This document shows positions 4,898 to 6,943 of a stretch of 6,943 bases of DNA, piece after piece. Both the position numbers and the translations under genes were made by a program. The notes beneath the pieces are model-generated. The model worked only from the letters and a program-made list of their open reading frames with translations, made no database searches and was not told the DNA's origin. This stretch comes from Deltaproteobacteria bacterium (GTDB taxonomy: Bacteria; Desulfobacterota; Syntrophia; Syntrophales; UBA2210), in NCBI GenBank assembly GCA_016935875.1, contig JAFGQD010000032.1, forward strand, positions 1-6,943, in the 5' to 3' direction. Positions within the stretch are counted from its first letter, which is position 1; each line of letters opens with the position of its first letter.

Positions 4898-6337
4898 ATG
4901 AGTCAAAAATCAGAAATTATATATAATAACACAAAGGGTCCGATCCGTGAAATCTTCAATCGTCAGAGGGCGGCCTGCCTGGAAAAACCGTATCTATCAT
5001 TAACCGAACGTCTGGAGATACTCAGTAAGCTGGAGCAACTGCTCGTGGACAACCAGGAGAAGATAGCGGATGCCATATCAGAGGACTTTGGAAACCGCTC
5101 ACGCCACGAAACCATGATTCTCGAAATCTTTCCCGCTGTTTCGGGTTTGCGTCATACGCGTCGTAAATTGAAAAAGTGGATGAAGATTCAGCCCAGGCAT
5201 GTAGCAGTGACATTCAGGGGAGCCCGCAATCGGGTTATCCCGCAACCGAAAGGGGTGGTCGGGATTATTGTTCCCTGGAATTATCCCATGTTCCTTGGAA
5301 TCAGCCCCCTGACCAGCGCCCTTGCCGCAGGCAACCGCTGTATGATCAAGATGGCGACAAATTCACAAAGACTCTGCAGTCTGCTCCATCGATTGTTTTC
5401 TGAGACATTTGGCGAAGATCTTATCGCAGTCCTTCCCGGGGTATCTTCCAGCGACTTCACTCCCCTTCCCTTTGATCACCTTATTTTTACGGGTTCACCC
5501 GCGTCCGGGCGAACCGTGATGAAGACCGCCGCCGAAAACCTGACACCGGTGACCCTTGAGCTGGGGGGAAAATCTCCCACGATAGTATGTGAAGATTTCG
5601 ATATCAGACAAGCGGCAGAGCGTATTCTCTACGCAAAATTTATAAATTCAGGACAGACCTGTATCGCCCCTGATTATCTTTTTCTGCCGGAACAGATGGT
5701 GGATGTTTTCGTGGAAAGGGCCAAGAAGATTATACGGCACCGCTATTCTGAGCTTGAATCCGTTGACTATACTTCCATAATAGACGCTAAAAGCTATAAT
5801 CGTCTTGTGGCGGTCCTGGACGATGCCCGTTCAAAGGGCGCAACACTGGTCAACCTTCTCCCCGACGGCGAATCGGATGCGGGGCTCAGGAAGATTCAGC
5901 CCACGATAGTCCTGAATGTTACCGTAGAGATGGAACTGATGCAAAATGAGATCTTCGGCCCGATACTGCCGATTAAAACCTACACACATATATACGAGTG
6001 TATCTCATACATCAATTCACATGAAAGGCCGCTCGCCCTCTATCTTTTTACGGAAGACCGCGCACTACAGGAAAAAGTATGCATGAATACCATGTCGGGC
6101 GGTGTGTGTATTAACGACTGCGCAATGCATGTTGCACAGCACGACATGCCCTTTGGCGGAGTAGGCAACAGTGGCATGGGCCAGTATCACGGCTATGAAG
6201 GCTTCATGGAGTTTTCCAAACTCCGCCCCGTATTCACACAGGCCGTGAATCCCGTTGGTGCTTCTTTTATCTATCCCCCCTACGGCAAAACCTTTGAGAG
6301 AATGTATAACCTGTTAATCAAAATGCGACGGTTTTAA
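4898..6337 (+). CDS. Coniferyl aldehyde dehydrogenase family protein (CalB-type)
   Basis: This 479-residue aldehyde dehydrogenase oxidises an aldehyde to its carboxylate with NAD(P)+ in the cytoplasm. It matches the coniferyl-aldehyde-dehydrogenase branch in length, in the N-terminal F-N-R-Q-R-A-A and D-F-G-N-R-S-R-H-E-T blocks, and in the C-terminal P-P-Y-G tail. Active-site residues are present: N128 in P-W-N-Y-P, E221 in L-E-L-G-G-K, and the nucleophile C255 in G-Q-T-C-I-A-P-D-Y. The cofactor loop G199-S-P-A-S-G204 differs slightly from the usual G-S-T-x-x-G. After K151 the sequence is M-A-T154 where relatives have P-S-E, so the ribose-binding glutamate is replaced by threonine. The start is supported by AGGA (4890-4893), close at 4 bases, with AAAGGG (4881-4886) further up. 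The true substrate could be another aromatic or a long-chain aldehyde. Its leader holds repeat A, shared with the gene at 6937. Confidence 0.92.
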   Translation: MSQKSEIIYNNTKGPIREIFNRQRAACLEKPYLSLTERLEILSKLEQLLVDNQEKIADAISEDFGNRSRHETMILEIFPAVSGLRHTRRKLKKWMKIQPRHVAVTFRGARNRVIPQPKGVVGIIVPWNYPMFLGISPLTSALAAGNRCMIKMATNSQRLCSLLHRLFSETFGEDLIAVLPGVSSSDFTPLPFDHLIFTGSPASGRTVMKTAAENLTPVTLELGGKSPTIVCEDFDIRQAAERILYAKFINSGQTCIAPDYLFLPEQMVDVFVERAKKIIRHRYSELESVDYTSIIDAKSYNRLVAVLDDARSKGATLVNLLPDGESDAGLRKIQPTIVLNVTVEMELMQNEIFGPILPIKTYTHIYECISYINSHERPLALYLFTEDRALQEKVCMNTMSGGVCINDCAMHVAQHDMPFGGVGNSGMGQYHGYEGFMEFSKLRPVFTQAVNPVGASFIYPPYGKTFERMYNLLIKMRRF

Positions 6338-6493
6338 ACTGATCTGAAAGGCGTTTAATACGTACTAAGACGAGCGCACAATCATCTGATAACCGTGTTG
6401 AGAATCAATCGGCAACATCATTTGAGAGAAAAAAATATGTCAGGAGAGTATGAACCGGAAACACATTCAATTCCATATTATATCGGTTGTGTA

Positions 6494-6520
6494 TGAAAAA
6501 TTCTCACTTTTTATTTTTCA
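6494..6520. promoter_or_regulatory. AT-rich inverted repeat upstream of repeat B
   Basis: TGAAAAAT (6494-6501) and ATTTTTCA (6513-6520) are perfect 8-base arms 11 bases apart. The arm centres are 19 bases apart, as in the palindrome at 4563-4590 ahead of repeat A, and both begin with TG and end with CA. It might be a related operator, or a weak terminator of the dehydrogenase transcript, since the second arm is T-rich. It lies about 40 bases before the TTGACT at 6562. Confidence 0.35.
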
Positions 6521-6552
6521 TCTCAAGCGTAATTCTTCCAATAAATAATGCG

Positions 6553-6708
6553 AAAATTGCCTTGACTTTATGCCATGAATGACATATGCCTTTTCTGACA
6601 CATAAAAGTAATGAAAACGATAGTCTCTTGCTGAAACTATTACTGTAGATGGCAGTATGTTAGCTTTTAGTTGAACAGGCTCAATCGGACATTGGCTCTC
6701 AATCCCAA
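6553..6708 (+). repeat. Repeat copy B: leader element of the gene starting at 6937
   Basis: This is the partner of 4598-4754, offset by about 1955 bases, with the same order of conserved blocks. The first hairpin is present at the matching positions: GATAG (6619-6623) with CTATT (6637-6641). Relative to copy A, one G-C pair has become A-T and an A-T has become a G-U wobble, so pairing survives the changes. The second hairpin is TGTT-AGC/GTT-(G)-AACA (6658-6664 with 6670-6677) around the same TTTTA loop, with its bulge on the other strand. The copy ends 228 bases before the next start codon. The level of divergence implies an old duplication or a dispersed family rather than a recent copying event. 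Confidence 0.75.
6562..6590 (+). promoter_or_regulatory. Candidate promoter in repeat B
   Basis: TTGACT (6562-6567) and TATGCC (6585-6590) are 17 bases apart and correspond to the block at 4607-4636 in repeat A. The -10 is weak in both copies. Support rests on conservation and on its position upstream of the conserved hairpins. Confidence 0.4.
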
Positions 6709-6729
6709 CATGCTTATAGAAACAAATCC

Positions 6730-6802
6730 ATCCCCTCGCAATTGCTTCAATAAGGGGGATATCGAGAGTTTAGATGCATTGAACTATGCCCTCCTTGCAT
6801 CT
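6730..6802 (+). other. Two consecutive hairpins in the leader of the gene at 6937
   Basis: ATCCCCT (6730-6736) pairs with AGGGGGAT (6753-6760) with one bulged G, around a loop containing the palindrome GCAATTGC. Then AGATGCA (6772-6778) pairs perfectly with TGCATCT (6796-6802) over a 17-base loop. Neither is followed directly by a T tract. They have no clear counterpart after repeat A, so they are specific to this leader. Confidence 0.3.
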
Positions 6803-6936
6803 TCTTGATGTCCTCCTTTTGTTATGTACGTATATGCGCAGAAGAGGATTGTTATTGAGAAGTACGAGCGTTCTGTTTGATGCAAAAAAAGCGAGAGATG
6901 TGTCGAGATTCATAATTAACATACTGAGGTGAATTT

Positions 6937-6943
6937 ATGGATA
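6937..6943 (+). CDS. Start of a further gene, cut by the window end
   Basis: GAGG (6926-6929) lies 7 bases before an ATG at 6937, followed by GAT and the first base of a third codon. Only two complete codons (Met-Asp) are visible, so the product cannot be named. The case for a real gene is the strong ribosome binding site together with an upstream leader sharing repeat B with the aldehyde dehydrogenase leader. A functional link to aldehyde metabolism is a guess from that shared leader. Confidence 0.5.

Larger units (their letters stand above)
6338..6936. other. 599-base non-coding region between the aldehyde dehydrogenase and the next gene
   Basis: No convincing gene is visible on either strand. 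I see no strong terminator directly after the dehydrogenase stop; the only symmetric candidate is the AT-rich element at 6494-6520. The region then holds repeat copy B with its promoter-like block (6553-6708), two further hairpins (6730-6802), an AT-rich stretch and the ribosome binding site of the gene at 6937. The leader from the candidate promoter to that start would be about 340 bases, unusually long. Confidence 0.55.

Noticed and set aside
6450..6548. 32-codon ORF after the aldehyde dehydrogenase, with AGGAG ahead of its ATG
   Set aside because: The spacing from AGGAG to ATG is only 3 bases, the peptide resembles nothing I know, and it runs through the inverted repeat at 6494-6520.

Overview
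The window reads as a bacterial chromosome fragment of moderate GC, with AT-richer intergenic regions. Every gene is a housekeeping-type or accessory metabolic gene, and there is no phage, transposase, CRISPR, tRNA or rRNA. The NapH-like membrane ferredoxin with its extra extracytoplasmic segment, the LapA-type membrane protein and the DedA-PAP2 fusion suggest a Gram-negative, possibly anaerobic organism such as a Desulfobacterota/Syntrophales-type bacterium. That assignment is an inference from family flavour, not a demonstrated placement.

Layout. Bases 1-1143 (+) hold the 3' part of a DedA-PAP2 fusion membrane protein that begins before the window. A long-stemmed terminator candidate follows (1175-1223), then a near-consensus sigma70 promoter (1228-1256). 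Next comes a 200-base leader with an 18-codon ORF whose Shine-Dalgarno sequence is buried in a hairpin, and a multi-stem inverted repeat. Two small membrane-protein genes follow: a DUF4282-like protein (TTG start, 1465-1797) and a LapA/DUF1049 protein (1838-2050). A NapH-like membrane 4Fe-4S protein occupies 2193-3362. An EamA/DMT exporter (3429-4367, -) converges on it. A 530-base divergent intergenic region separates the exporter from a coniferyl-aldehyde-dehydrogenase-type enzyme (4898-6337, +). After a further 599 non-coding bases a new gene opens at 6937 with a good ribosome binding site and runs off the window.

The most interesting signal is a diverged 157-base direct repeat. One copy (4598-4754) lies in the leader of the aldehyde dehydrogenase and the other (6553-6708) in the leader of the gene starting at 6937. 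By hand alignment they are about three quarters identical, most differences are transitions, and each opens with the same TTGACT promoter-like block. Both copies can form corresponding hairpins, one of them with a compensatory G-C to A-T change. This looks like a shared cis-regulatory module, possibly a structured RNA, that puts the two genes under common control. A second non-coding signal is an intrinsic terminator on the minus strand (4460-4493) with no gene ahead of it, which suggests a small RNA or an attenuator before the exporter.

Functional logic (inference). The first half of the window is envelope biology: lipid carrier or phosphatidate handling, LPS assembly and small membrane proteins, followed by a membrane electron-transfer protein. 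The second half is a divergently arranged exporter and an aldehyde dehydrogenase, a pairing compatible with detoxifying or using aromatic or fatty aldehydes, although no shared substrate can be read from the sequence.
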